64,000 nucleotides of DNA from Terrabacter sp. Ter38. GTDB lineage: Bacteria > Actinomycetota > Actinomycetes > Actinomycetales > Dermatophilaceae. Within the stretch, counting starts at the first letter, position 1, and each line of letters starts with the position of its first letter. The translations under genes were made by a program, and so were the position numbers. This document shows, piece by piece, positions 8,948 to 17,263 of the stretch. The stretch is taken from assembly GCF_024519435.1 (NCBI RefSeq), contig NZ_JALJRZ010000002.1:372001-436000 (forward strand), read 5' to 3'. The notes below the pieces were generated by a model, which did no database searches, was not told where the DNA came from, and saw only the letters and a program-made list of their open reading frames with translations.

Positions 8948-9748
8948 ATGCAGCCAGCCCCGCGCCCCGTCATCTTCATCCACGGACTGTGGCTCCACCG
9001 GACCAGCTGGGCCCCGTGGGTCGAGGCCTTCGCTCAGGCGGGCTACTCGCCCACCGCGCCCGGGTGGCCTCACGAGGCCGAGACCGTGGCCGAGGCTCGC
9101 CAGCAGCCGGAGGCCGTCGCGGGTCTGGGCATCGACGACGTGACGAACCACTACGCGTCACTGATCGACGGGTCCTCGGAGCCGCCGGTCGTCATCGGTC
9201 ACTCGTTCGGCGGGCTCATCGCCGAGAAGCTGCTGGGGCAGGGAAAGGCCGCCGCGGCGGTCGCCATCGACCCGGCGCAGATCAAGGGCGTCCTCCCGCT
9301 CCCGCTCGCCCAGCTCCGCGCCGGACTGCCGGCCCTCGGCAACCCCGCCAACCGCAACAAGGCGGTCTCGCTGACGGCCAAGGAGTTCCGCTTCGGCTTC
9401 GGGAACGCGGTGAGCGAGGAGGAGTCGGAGGCCCTCTACGAGAAGTGGAGCATCCCGTCACCCGCGAAGCCCCTGTTCCAGGCCGCGGCCGCCAACTTCT
9501 CGCTCCACTCGGAGGCGGCGGTCGACACCCGGAACGCCACGCGCGGGCCGCTCCTGCTGATCTCCGGCCTGAAGGACCACACGGTTCCCGACGCCGTCAC
9601 CCGGTCGACGCTGAAGCAGTACCGCCACTCGACCGCGGTCACCGAGCTGCGTCAGTTCGAGGGTCGGGGTCACTCGCTGACGATCGACAGTGGCTGGAGC
9701 GAGATCGCCCAGGCCGTGCTGGCCTGGCTGCATGAGCAAGGCCTCTGA
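8948..9748 (+). CDS. Alpha/beta hydrolase
   Basis: A 266-residue cytosolic hydrolase. It shows the oxyanion-hole motif HGLW (12-15), the nucleophile elbow GHSFGG with Ser86, a late acidic residue (SGLKDHTVP) and the catalytic histidine in GRGHSL. No signal peptide is present. The ATG at 8948 follows GGAGG at normal spacing; the longer frame upstream runs antisense to the LysR gene. It is the first gene of an operon: the SDR start lies 2 bases after its stop. A close paralogue lies at 15007, with the same HGLWL, APGWP, GVLPLPL and DHxVP landmarks. Members act as esterases or C-C hydrolases; the substrate is unknown. Confidence 0.87.
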   Translation: MQPAPRPVIFIHGLWLHRTSWAPWVEAFAQAGYSPTAPGWPHEAETVAEARQQPEAVAGLGIDDVTNHYASLIDGSSEPPVVIGHSFGGLIAEKLLGQGKAAAAVAIDPAQIKGVLPLPLAQLRAGLPALGNPANRNKAVSLTAKEFRFGFGNAVSEEESEALYEKWSIPSPAKPLFQAAAANFSLHSEAAVDTRNATRGPLLLISGLKDHTVPDAVTRSTLKQYRHSTAVTELRQFEGRGHSLTIDSGWSEIAQAVLAWLHEQGL

Positions 9749-9750
9749 GC

Positions 9751-10536
9751 GTGGACCTCGGGCTGGCGGGGCAGGTCGCCGTCGTCACCGGTGCGAGCAA
9801 GGGGATCGGTCTCGCCATCACGAGCGTGCTGGCCGACGAGGGGGTCACGGTGGTGGCCGGCGCGCGCGAGACGTCGGCAGAGCTGGAGGCGTTGACCCGC
9901 ACCGGGACGGTGACCTACGTCGCCGCCGACCTCGGTCAACCCGACGGGGTGGCCCACCTCGTCGACGCCGCTGCCGGGCGTGGACGTCTCGACATCCTCG
10001 TCAACAACGTCGGAGCGGTGACCCCGCGGCTGGACGGCTTCCTGGCCGTGACGGACGAGCAGTGGGCGACGACGTACACGCTCAACCTCATGGCCGCCGT
10101 GCGCACCACCCGCGCCGCCCTGCCGATGATGCTGGCTCGTGGCCGGGGCGTCATCGTGTGCACCAGCTCGGTCAACGCCGTCCTGGCCGACCCGGGCGTC
10201 ATCGACTACAGCGCGGCCAAGGCGGCGTTGCGGAGCTTCTGCAAGTCCCTCTCGAAGGAACTGGGCCCGAAGGGGATCCGCGTCAACACCGTGAGCCCGG
10301 GGCCGGTCTCCACCGACCTCTGGCTGGGCGCCGGCGGGGTCGCCGCCGCGGTGTCCGCACGGCAGGGCACCGACCCTTCCGCCGTCGCCGCTGCTGCGGC
10401 CGGGGAGTCCGCCACTGGCCGCTTCACCCGGCCCAGCGAGGTGGCCAACCTGGTCGCCTTCCTGGCCAGCGACGTCGCGGGGAACATCACCGGAGCCGAC
10501 GTCGCCATCGACGGCGGCCTCATCACCACCACCTGA
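9751..10536 (+). CDS. Short-chain dehydrogenase/reductase (SDR)
   Basis: A 261-residue classical SDR using NAD(P)H. It has the TGASKGIG cofactor motif near residue 14, NNVG at about 90, a catalytic serine in the CTSSVNA segment and the YSAAK catalytic pair at about 152-156. The C-terminus (ITGADVAIDGG) is typical. The first pocket is followed by GARE, which leaves NADP versus NAD open. The GTG start sits 2 bases after the upstream hydrolase stop, and the secreted hydrolase follows 23 bases downstream, so the three probably form one transcript controlled by the LysR regulator. Confidence 0.9.
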   Translation: MDLGLAGQVAVVTGASKGIGLAITSVLADEGVTVVAGARETSAELEALTRTGTVTYVAADLGQPDGVAHLVDAAAGRGRLDILVNNVGAVTPRLDGFLAVTDEQWATTYTLNLMAAVRTTRAALPMMLARGRGVIVCTSSVNAVLADPGVIDYSAAKAALRSFCKSLSKELGPKGIRVNTVSPGPVSTDLWLGAGGVAAAVSARQGTDPSAVAAAAAGESATGRFTRPSEVANLVAFLASDVAGNITGADVAIDGGLITTT

Positions 10537-10559
10537 CCTCCGAGCACGAGGAGAACCAC

Positions 10560-11477
10560 ATGTCCAGCAACCGGTCCGGCATCGTGACCACCGCACCGCC
10601 CATCCCGTCGCCGGACCCCGGGGCTCGTCCCCGCCGGTCGTGGAGCGGACGCGGCGCGTCGGGCGTCCGGCGACGTTCGACGTGGCTCGCCGGCGTGGCG
10701 CTCGCCGCGCTCGTCGCTCTCCTGGCGGGGACCCCGGCTCAGGCCGGGCCTGCCTCGTCCGTGGCACGGCCGTCCGTAGCGGCAGGCCCCACCATCGTGC
10801 TCGTGCACGGCGCGTTCTCCGGTCCGTCATCGTGGAACGAGGTCGCCTCCGCGCTGCGCAAGGACGGCTACACCACGGTCGCCGTGACGTTGCCACTGTC
10901 CGGCACGGTCGACGACATCGCGACGGTCAGGGCGACCCTCGATGCGGTGCCCGGCCCCAAGGTCGTGGTCGGGCACTCCTACGGCGGCTTCGTCATCACC
11001 GACGCCACCGCCGGGCGCAGCGACGTGTCAGCGCTCGTCTACACGGCCGCCTTCGTCCCCGCACCCGGGGAGAGCATCATCGGGCTCGGCGCGGGCTATG
11101 CGCCGGCCGCCTTCCTGGCGCCCGGTCACCTCACCTTCGACAGCACCGGTCGCGCCACCATCACGTCGACGAGCTTCCGCGACGACTTCGCGCAGGACCT
11201 GAACCCCCGGCTCGCGGCCACGCTCGATCATGCGCAGACGCCCACGGATCTCAGCATCCTGTTCGCGCCGTCGGCCGAGGTCGCGTGGCCTGCCATCCCG
11301 TCCTGGTATGCCGTCTCCGGCGCCGACCGGGTCATCGACCCGGCCTTGCAGCGCTCCATGGCCGCCCGGGCCGGGGCGACCACGGTCACCTTCGACGACG
11401 CGAGTCACGCCGGCGGGTTCACGCACTACTCCGCCCGCTTCACCAAGCTCGTGGAGCAGGCTGCGGCGGGACGCTGA
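10560..11477 (+). CDS. Secreted alpha/beta hydrolase
   Basis: A 305-residue protein with a long signal region. An Arg-rich stretch (residues 20-40, with paired arginines) precedes a hydrophobic core (AGVALAALVALLAG), and AQA-type cleavage is expected near residue 62; Tat export is possible. The mature part has the HGAF oxyanion segment, GHSYGG nucleophile elbow, VSGADRVID acidic region and a late histidine (DDASHAGGF). It resembles the small salicylate-esterase-like hydrolases common in actinobacteria. GAGGAG lies 6 bases before the ATG. It is the last gene of the LysR-adjacent operon and is followed by a strong hairpin. Confidence 0.85.
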   Translation: MSSNRSGIVTTAPPIPSPDPGARPRRSWSGRGASGVRRRSTWLAGVALAALVALLAGTPAQAGPASSVARPSVAAGPTIVLVHGAFSGPSSWNEVASALRKDGYTTVAVTLPLSGTVDDIATVRATLDAVPGPKVVVGHSYGGFVITDATAGRSDVSALVYTAAFVPAPGESIIGLGAGYAPAAFLAPGHLTFDSTGRATITSTSFRDDFAQDLNPRLAATLDHAQTPTDLSILFAPSAEVAWPAIPSWYAVSGADRVIDPALQRSMAARAGATTVTFDDASHAGGFTHYSARFTKLVEQAAAGR

Positions 11478-11480
11478 CGG

Positions 11481-11513
11481 CGTGGCCACCCAGCGGAGCG
11501 CTGGGTGGCCACG
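11481..11513. terminator. Strong terminator-like hairpin
   Basis: Perfect 15-base inverted repeat (11481-11495 and 11499-11513) with a 3-base loop, 3 bases after the hydrolase stop and 19 bases before the stop of the leftward protease gene. It can serve both convergent transcripts. Confidence 0.8.
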
Positions 11514-11532
11514 ACACGGCATACGCGATGGG

Positions 11533-12885
11533 TCAGTGGACGAGCTGCCCCACGAGGTTCGAGACGTCCGGTGAGCCGAGGCCGGTCGGGTCGTCGTAGC
11601 CGGCCTTCGCGTCGAGGCCCGGTCCCTGCCAGGCGTTGTTGCCCGACGTCACGTCGTGGAAGGCGAGCGCATGCGTTGCCCCCGTGCCGATCGCGTAGAG
11701 CGCCGGGTTGAGGGTGCCGAGACGGTGACCCGCCTGCTGGTCGGCGAGGGCGCCGATCGCGGCCCACTGCGGCGAGCCCGAGCTCGTGCCGCCGTAGAAG
11801 TAGAAACCGTTGTCGTCCGGGTTGGCGTTGAAGCCCTCGTAGACGAAGACCGACGTGTAGACCGATGCGTTGTAGGAGACGTCGGAGGTCGTACGCATCG
11901 CGTTGCCGTTGACGCCGGCCTGGTAGGCGGGCGCCGGGAAGATCGTGCTCGGGGCGCCGCCCGTCGCGCCGATCGGCCCGAGGGTGCAGCCGAACGGCTG
12001 GTGCACGGCGCACGACGCCTCGTCGCCCCAGACCGTCTCGCCCTCGTAGGCGCCGGAGTCGCTGGCGAAGAGGTTCGTGCCGCCCACCGCCGTGACGAGC
12101 GGGTCGGATGCCGGGTAGCCGGCCGCGAGGGCCGGGCCGCCGTTCGAGGCGCCGTCGTCGCCGGAGGAGGCGAAGAGCGAGATCCCCTTGGCCGCGGCCG
12201 CCGCGAAGTTCGCGTGCGACTGCTGGACCTGGAGGTTGTTGCCCTTGCCCTTGATCGCGGCCTCGTCGGCGCCGTAGCTCATCGACAGGACGTCGCCGAG
12301 GTCGTGGTCGACGGCGTACTTCACCGCGACGTTGAGCGCGTTGCCGTAGTTGTTCGGCGCGACGACGAGGTTGATCGTCGCGTCGGGCGCGATGGCGTGC
12401 GCCCACTGGACGTCGAGGCTCGTCTCCCCCGCCCAGCTGAGCGGCTGGCCCCGGTGGGCCGTGCTCGTCTGCGGCCGCCCGGCCGGGTAGTAGACGTTGA
12501 GGTCGGCCTTGGGCAGGCCGAACGTCTGGCTGAAGACGTCGAGGTCGCCGCGGACCGTCGGGCTGCCGTAGGCGTCGACGATGACGATGCGCTGTCCCTT
12601 GCCGGTCCACCCGTCGGGGACGTCGTACGCCTTGCGGATGAGTGCCGGGGTGTAGCAGGCGAGCCCGATCCCGGCCACGCACTGCGACGGCGTCGGCAGC
12701 GCGCCCGGCTTCGTGCCCGTGGAGAACTGCTTCGTCAGTGGGTGGACGGTGTAGACGATGTCGCTGCCGTCCGTGCCGGCGGCCGACGCCGCCGATCCGG
12801 CTGCGAAGGTCGTGCCGAGCGCGAGGGCGCTCGAGGCGAGCCCGACCCCCACGAGTGTCCTGCTGCGCCTGCTGTGTGTGCGCAT
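11533..12885 (-). CDS. Secreted sedolisin-family (S53) serine-carboxyl peptidase
   Basis: A 450-residue secreted protease. The signal peptide covers roughly residues 1-37 (Arg-rich, then a hydrophobic run, Ala-rich cleavage zone). Catalytic residues are visible: Glu154 and Asp158 (GETSLDVQWAHA), the oxyanion aspartate in SSGDDG (about 243) and Ser368 in the GGTSSGSP motif. The C-terminal calcium-site signature (GYDDPTGLGSPD) is intact. The large N-terminal prodomain found in kumamolisins is absent; only about 60 residues separate the signal peptide from the catalytic core. The start at 12885 was chosen for the signal peptide and the upstream GGAAGGGG site. It probably degrades external protein, often at acid pH in this family. 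Confidence 0.9.
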   Translation of the reverse strand: MRTHSRRSRTLVGVGLASSALALGTTFAAGSAASAAGTDGSDIVYTVHPLTKQFSTGTKPGALPTPSQCVAGIGLACYTPALIRKAYDVPDGWTGKGQRIVIVDAYGSPTVRGDLDVFSQTFGLPKADLNVYYPAGRPQTSTAHRGQPLSWAGETSLDVQWAHAIAPDATINLVVAPNNYGNALNVAVKYAVDHDLGDVLSMSYGADEAAIKGKGNNLQVQQSHANFAAAAAKGISLFASSGDDGASNGGPALAAGYPASDPLVTAVGGTNLFASDSGAYEGETVWGDEASCAVHQPFGCTLGPIGATGGAPSTIFPAPAYQAGVNGNAMRTTSDVSYNASVYTSVFVYEGFNANPDDNGFYFYGGTSSGSPQWAAIGALADQQAGHRLGTLNPALYAIGTGATHALAFHDVTSGNNAWQGPGLDAKAGYDDPTGLGSPDVSNLVGQLVH

Positions 12886-13034
12886 GCTGCCCCTTCCCTG
12901 TAGCCCCCGAGGCGGCTCGCTCGAGCCGTCTCGGAACGTAGGTGCGGTTTCTGCGAACCGGCTGGGTGCACCCTGCCGGTCACCTGGGAGACGTCTCGGA
13001 CGATGGTCGGCCCGCGGCTGCGACACTGGCGCGC

Positions 13035-13550
13035 ATGGACGGCTTCACGATCCGGGCCGTGCGCCCGGACGACTACGAGCGACTCGGCGAGCTGACGGCC
13101 GCGGCCTACCTCGACGACGGGCTGCTCGACTACGGCGCGGCGGACCCCTACCTCGCCGTGCTCCGGGACGTCGGGCGTCGGGCCGAGCACGCAGAGGTCC
13201 TCGTCGCGGTCGACGACGCGGGCGCGGTCCTCGGCGGTGTCGCCTTCGTCGGTGCTCCCGGCCCGTTCGCCGACGTCGCGCGCGAGGGTGAGGCCGAGTT
13301 CCGCACGCTGGCCGTCGCCCCCGAGGGCCGTGGTCGCGGCGTCGGGACGGCCCTCGTCCGCGCGTGCATCGACCGGGCGCGGGCCCTCGGGCGCCGCCGC
13401 GTCGTGCTCTCGACCCAGCCGATGATGCACGCCGCCCACCGCGTCTACGAGCGCTTCGGCTTCACCCGCGCCCCCGAGCGCGACTGGTCACCGATCGACA
13501 CGCTGACCCTGCTCGTCTACGAGCTCGAGCTCGAGACCGCCCGGGACTGA
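13035..13550 (+). CDS. GNAT-family N-acetyltransferase
   Basis: A 171-residue acetyl-CoA-dependent acetyltransferase. The acetyl-CoA-binding motif A is clear (LAVAPEGRGRGVGTALV, about residues 95-111), followed by the C-terminal strand YERFGFTRAPE. The substrate is not predictable. It starts at an ATG in the 149-base gap divergent from the sedolisin gene. Its 3' end overlaps the leftward nucleotidyltransferase by 34 bases (antisense overlap). Confidence 0.88.
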   Translation: MDGFTIRAVRPDDYERLGELTAAAYLDDGLLDYGAADPYLAVLRDVGRRAEHAEVLVAVDDAGAVLGGVAFVGAPGPFADVAREGEAEFRTLAVAPEGRGRGVGTALVRACIDRARALGRRRVVLSTQPMMHAAHRVYERFGFTRAPERDWSPIDTLTLLVYELELETARD

Positions 13551-14365
13551 GCGTCGGCCGCCGACCGGGCGATGAGGTCGCGGACGGCCGCGACGATCGT
13601 CGGCTCGAGCTCGACGTGCGCCTCGAGCAGGCGCAGGAGCGTCGCCGCCGCGTGGGCGTTGCGCTCGTAGCCTGGCACGAGGTCGGCCAACGGCAGCAGG
13701 TCGGGACCGAAGCGCCGCTCGACGCCGCGGTCGACGACGAAGACGTCCTGCTGCGCGCCGCGCCCGAGCCCCAGGTGGCCCAGCACCGTGATCCAGCGGT
13801 CGACGGCATACCCCTGGATGAAGCGGGTCGCGGTCAGGCGCTCGCCGCGCAGGTCGCGGTGCAGCCCGACGTAGAGGTTGGTGATCGCCTCGCCCACCTC
13901 GTGCTCGAGCGAGGGCGGCTGGGGCAGTGAGGCTTTGGGGATCTCGAGGTCGGCCGGTGCGTCGGCGCGACTCCAGTGGATGCGGCCCGGCGGATAGCCT
14001 GCGGTCGCCAGGTCGGCGACGGCGAAGACGGCGTACTCGGCGAAGAGGTCGCCCTCGAGGAGCGCCTTGCGGCCGAGCTCGCTGTTCTCGAACGACCACA
14101 CGACCGGGTGCGCGGCCTCGAGCCAGTCGATGTCGGCGATGTAACGGTCGCGCGTGGCCGTGTCGTCGACGACGACGAAGAAGTCGGCGTCCGAGTGGTC
14201 GTCGAGGCGGTGCAGGTCGCGGCCGACCGAGCCGAGGCCGAGGAGCGCGACGGCGTCGCCGCGGCGGTCGAGCTCGGCGCCGAGGCGGTCGAGGAAGGCG
14301 AGCAGGCGCTGCGGGACGGTGGGCGCAGTGCCGGGGGCGGCGGGCGGGATGGGGTTGGACGGCAT
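13517..14365 (-). CDS. Nucleotidyltransferase-domain protein
   Basis: A 282-residue protein. An N-terminal nucleotidyltransferase-fold motif is present: a Gly-Ser pair followed by SDADFFVVV (about residues 43-66), as in aminoglycoside nucleotidyltransferases and MNT toxins/antitoxins. A helical C-terminal domain of about 180 residues follows. It may transfer AMP to a small molecule or protein. The ATG at 14365 lies inside a GGCATAC/GTATGCC heptamer (reverse strand GTATGCC). The long in-frame extension upstream lacks homology. The last 34 bases overlap the GNAT gene. Confidence 0.75.
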   Translation of the reverse strand: MPSNPIPPAAPGTAPTVPQRLLAFLDRLGAELDRRGDAVALLGLGSVGRDLHRLDDHSDADFFVVVDDTATRDRYIADIDWLEAAHPVVWSFENSELGRKALLEGDLFAEYAVFAVADLATAGYPPGRIHWSRADAPADLEIPKASLPQPPSLEHEVGEAITNLYVGLHRDLRGERLTATRFIQGYAVDRWITVLGHLGLGRGAQQDVFVVDRGVERRFGPDLLPLADLVPGYERNAHAAATLLRLLEAHVELEPTIVAAVRDLIARSAADAQSRAVSSSSS

Positions 14366-14579
14366 ACGTCGTCTCCTTGTCGGTGTGTCAGGGAGTCGAC
14401 GTTTCAGCCCGCCCGGCCCGGGGGCCGTCGAGGTCGCGACAGGGGCAGGGTATGCCGTCGCGTGCGTCCGCGGAAGGGGTCGGGGAGGGTGCCGGGCGCA
14501 GGAGCGAGCGGGTCCCTCGGAGTCAGAGGCTTCGGACGGCGTGTCGCCCGGGCGTGCATGGCAGGGTGGAGGGGTGCCC

Positions 14580-14918
14580 GTGACCATCGACGACGTACGG
14601 CGCGTGGCCGAGCAGCTCCCTCGCTCGTACGAGGTGCTCGTCCACGACCGCGTGAAGTTCCGTGTCGGCAAGATCGTGTGGCTCGCGTTCTCCGCCGACG
14701 AGACGCAGATGGGGTTCGCCTTCCCCAAGGAGGAGCGCGACGTGCTCGTCGCGAGCGAGCCCGACGTCTTCCTCATGCCGCGCCGGTCCGATCTGCGCTT
14801 CAACTGGGTCGAGGTGCGGCTCGACGCGCTCGACGTCGACCGGATGCGCGAGATCGTCATCGACGCCTGGCGCCTCGTGGTGCCCAAGACGGTGGCGCTC
14901 GCGCGCGCCGGGAACTGA
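14580..14918 (+). CDS. MmcQ/YjbR family DNA-binding-like protein
   Basis: A 112-residue protein of the MmcQ/YjbR (CyaY-like fold) family. Diagnostic stretches are KFRVGKIVWLAFS, the MGFAFPKEERD segment and a C-terminal helix ending in VPKTVA. The function of these small proteins is not settled. The GTG at 14580 is preferred over the in-frame GTG at 14574 because GGAGG then has proper spacing. It is divergent from the nucleotidyltransferase and is followed 88 bases on by a hydrolase gene. Confidence 0.82.
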   Translation: MTIDDVRRVAEQLPRSYEVLVHDRVKFRVGKIVWLAFSADETQMGFAFPKEERDVLVASEPDVFLMPRRSDLRFNWVEVRLDALDVDRMREIVIDAWRLVVPKTVALARAGN

Positions 14919-15006
14919 GGCGGCTCGTCAGGCGTCGAGCCCGGCGACCTGTCGCGATCGTTCTACCTGCTGGACCCATCTGCCCCTCACCGCACGGGAG
15001 AACACC

Positions 15007-15957
15007 ATGAGCACCACGCCAGCCGCCACGCCCGCCGTCACCTCCGTCATCACCGACACCGAGCGCGCCGAGGTCGAGGCCGCCAACGCGAGCGGCCGTC
15101 AGCCCGTCGTCTTCGTCCACGGCCTCTGGCTGCTCCCGAGCAGCTGGGACGCGTGGCGGGAGCACTTCGAGTCCCTCGGCTACGCCACGCTCGCCCCGGG
15201 CTGGCCCGACGACCCCGAGACCGTCGAGGAGGCTCGGGCGCACCCGGAGGTCTTCGCCGGCAAGACCGTCGGCCAGGTCACCGACCACGTCGCCGACGTG
15301 ATCCGCCTGCTCGATCGCGAGCCGGTCGTCATCGGTCACTCGTTCGGCGGCCTCATCACCCAGAAGCTCGCCGGCCAGGGACTGGCCCGAGCCTCCGTCG
15401 CCGTCGACCCGGCGCCCTTCCGCGGTGTGCTGCCCCTCCCCTTGTCGGCCCTTCGCGCGAGCTCCCCCGTCCTGATGAACCCGGCGAACTACAACCGGCA
15501 CGTGTCACTGACCTTCGACCAGTACCGCTACGCCTTCGCCAATGCCGTCAGCGCCGAGGAGGCCGCCGACCTCTACCGCACGTATCCCGTTGCGGCGCCG
15601 GGTCGCCCCCTCTTCCAGGCCGCTACAGCGAACGTCAACCCGCGCACCGAGGCCAGCGTCGACACGGACAGCCCCGACCGCGGCCCGCTCCTCGTCATCA
15701 GCGGCGAGCAGGACCACATCGTGCCGTGGGCCATCGCGCACGCCTCCTACAAGCGCCAGCTGAAGAACCCGGCTCCCACCGAGATCATCGAGATCCCGGG
15801 GCGCGGGCACTCGCTCGTCGTCGACAGCGGCTGGCGCGAGGTCGCCGACACCGCGGCCGCCTTCCTCGCTCGCCACGGCGCCGGGCCTGACGCGGCCCCG
15901 GACGCGGCCCCGGACGCGGCCCCGGACGCAGCCGCGGACGCAGCCCCCGACGCCTGA
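15007..15957 (+). CDS. Alpha/beta hydrolase, paralogue of the gene at 8948, with Asp-Ala-Pro repeat tail
   Basis: A 316-residue hydrolase. It has HGLW oxyanion residues, the GHSFGG nucleophile elbow, SGEQDHIVP acid region and GRGHSL histidine. The order and spacing match the 266-residue protein at 8948, so the two are paralogues. It differs by a 35-residue N-terminal extension and a C-terminal low-complexity tail of repeated Asp-Ala-Ala-Pro units. A GGGAG site precedes the ATG. No regulator adjoins it. An esterase or dehalogenase-like role is possible; the substrate is unknown. Confidence 0.85.
   Translation: MSTTPAATPAVTSVITDTERAEVEAANASGRQPVVFVHGLWLLPSSWDAWREHFESLGYATLAPGWPDDPETVEEARAHPEVFAGKTVGQVTDHVADVIRLLDREPVVIGHSFGGLITQKLAGQGLARASVAVDPAPFRGVLPLPLSALRASSPVLMNPANYNRHVSLTFDQYRYAFANAVSAEEAADLYRTYPVAAPGRPLFQAATANVNPRTEASVDTDSPDRGPLLVISGEQDHIVPWAIAHASYKRQLKNPAPTEIIEIPGRGHSLVVDSGWREVADTAAAFLARHGAGPDAAPDAAPDAAPDAAADAAPDA
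15887..15954 (+). repeat. 12-base in-frame tandem repeat coding Asp-Ala-Ala-Pro
   Basis: The 3' end of the hydrolase gene holds about five copies of a 12-base unit; the first three are nearly identical (GACGCGGCCCCG) and the rest diverge. In-frame slippage would lengthen or shorten the acidic tail without breaking the enzyme. Confidence 0.8.
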
Positions 15958-16019
15958 GACCCAGCGCGGTCAGCCGATCCGGTGTGCCGCGGACGCTCGC
16001 GGACCCCGCTCGTCCTCCC

Positions 16020-16139
16020 CCGCTCGAGACAGAACTCGTTGCCCTCGGGCACCGGGATGAAGAGCAGGGCCGCCCAGAACGTCGCGAGGGCGCGCGAGTC
16101 GGCGCCGTCGAACGTGATGCTGTGGATCCCCAGTGCCAT
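16020..16139 (-). pseudogene. VOC (glyoxalase/bleomycin-resistance) gene remnant with internal deletion
   Basis: Reading leftward from an ATG at 16139, the first 25 residues match the start of a VOC-fold protein (GIHSITFDGADSRALATFW). The text then jumps directly to the family's C-terminal signature (PEGNEFCLE). About 80 central residues are missing. Beyond this the frame runs into the antisense of the hydrolase gene without a stop. The simplest reading is a gene collapsed by an in-frame internal deletion. Confidence 0.65.
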
Positions 16140-16345
16140 TCGCAGCGTCGTCCCGACCGCGTTCGGCTGCAAGCCGTTTGCGTATGCCGCGTGCCGGCGT
16201 CCCGGGGGCGGGCCACGTCATGCGCTGCCCGACGTCGCGAGCGGCGGCCGGCTGGGGGTGGCAGGCTGTGCCGCGTGCCCACCGTGCCGCTCGCTTGTCC
16301 AAATGTGCTCGATCATGTGTTCAACCGTGCAGTAATACGCATAGA

Positions 16346-17263
16346 ATGCGCGTCGTGATGCGCGAAGCAGTGGTCGGGATCGACGTCGGCGGCACCCGGA
16401 TCAAGTCGGCTCTCGTGACCCCCGACGGACAGGTCCTCGCCGAGGCCTTGCGGCCCACGCCCGAGAAGGTCGGCGACCAGCTCGGCGAGGTCGCCGCCAA
16501 GGCCGTCGTCGAGCTGACCGCCCGGATCGACGATGCCGTCGACCTGCTCGCCGTCGGGGTCGCCGTGCCCGGGCTCGTCGACGACGTCACCGGCATCGGG
16601 GTGTGGTCGGCCAACCTCGGCTGGCGCGACCTCGACCTGCGCGGCGGCATCGCGGCGCACGTCGACGTGCCCGTCGCCGTCGGCCACGACGTGCGCTCCG
16701 GGCTGCTCGCCGAGCACCGCCTCGGCGCTGCGCGCGAGGCCGACAACGTGCTCTTCGTGCCGCTCGGCACCGGTCTCGCGAGTGCCATCCTCTGCCGGGG
16801 CCAGCTCGTCACCGGCTCGCTGTGGACGGGCGAGATCGGCCACATCGTCGTCGTGCCCGACGGACCGCTCTGCGCGTGCGGTCAGCGCGGTTGCCTCGAG
16901 GCGCTCTCGAGCGCCGGCGCCATCGGTCGCCGCTGGTCCGAGGCGACCGGTCTCGTCGGCGACGCCGAGGAGGTCGCCCGCCGCGCCGAGGCCGGCGAGC
17001 CCGAGGCGCGCCGCATCTGGCAGGAGGCCATCGACGCGCTCGCCATCATGGTCGCCCCCGTCGTGGCGGCTGCCGGCACCGAGCTCGTCCTCATCGGCGG
17101 CGGGCTCGTCCACGCCGGCGAGACCCTGCTCGAGCCCCTGCGCACCGCCCTCACCGCCCGCCTCGGCGGTCGCGACGACGTCGCCGTCCACGCCGCCGCC
17201 CTCGGCGACCGCGCGGGCTCGCTCGGCGCCGCGACCATCGCCCTGGACCTCGTCGGTCGATGA
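16346..17263 (+). CDS. ROK-family sugar kinase
   Basis: A 305-residue sugar or amino-sugar kinase. The N-terminal phosphate-binding motif (GIDVGGTRIKSAL) and the ROK zinc-binding signature (CACGQRGCLE, about residues 173-182), preceded by GEIGH, are intact. Length fits glucokinase, fructokinase, ManNAc or GalNAc kinases; the substrate is open. Starts at 16346, 16355 and 16358 are all in frame and none has a ribosome site. TAATAC at 16333-16338 is a plausible -10, which would place the transcript start at about the ATG at 16346 (leaderless). Its stop overlaps the ATG of the PfkB gene, so the kinase, PfkB and aldolase are one operon. Confidence 0.85.
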   Translation: MRVVMREAVVGIDVGGTRIKSALVTPDGQVLAEALRPTPEKVGDQLGEVAAKAVVELTARIDDAVDLLAVGVAVPGLVDDVTGIGVWSANLGWRDLDLRGGIAAHVDVPVAVGHDVRSGLLAEHRLGAAREADNVLFVPLGTGLASAILCRGQLVTGSLWTGEIGHIVVVPDGPLCACGQRGCLEALSSAGAIGRRWSEATGLVGDAEEVARRAEAGEPEARRIWQEAIDALAIMVAPVVAAAGTELVLIGGGLVHAGETLLEPLRTALTARLGGRDDVAVHAAALGDRAGSLGAATIALDLVGR

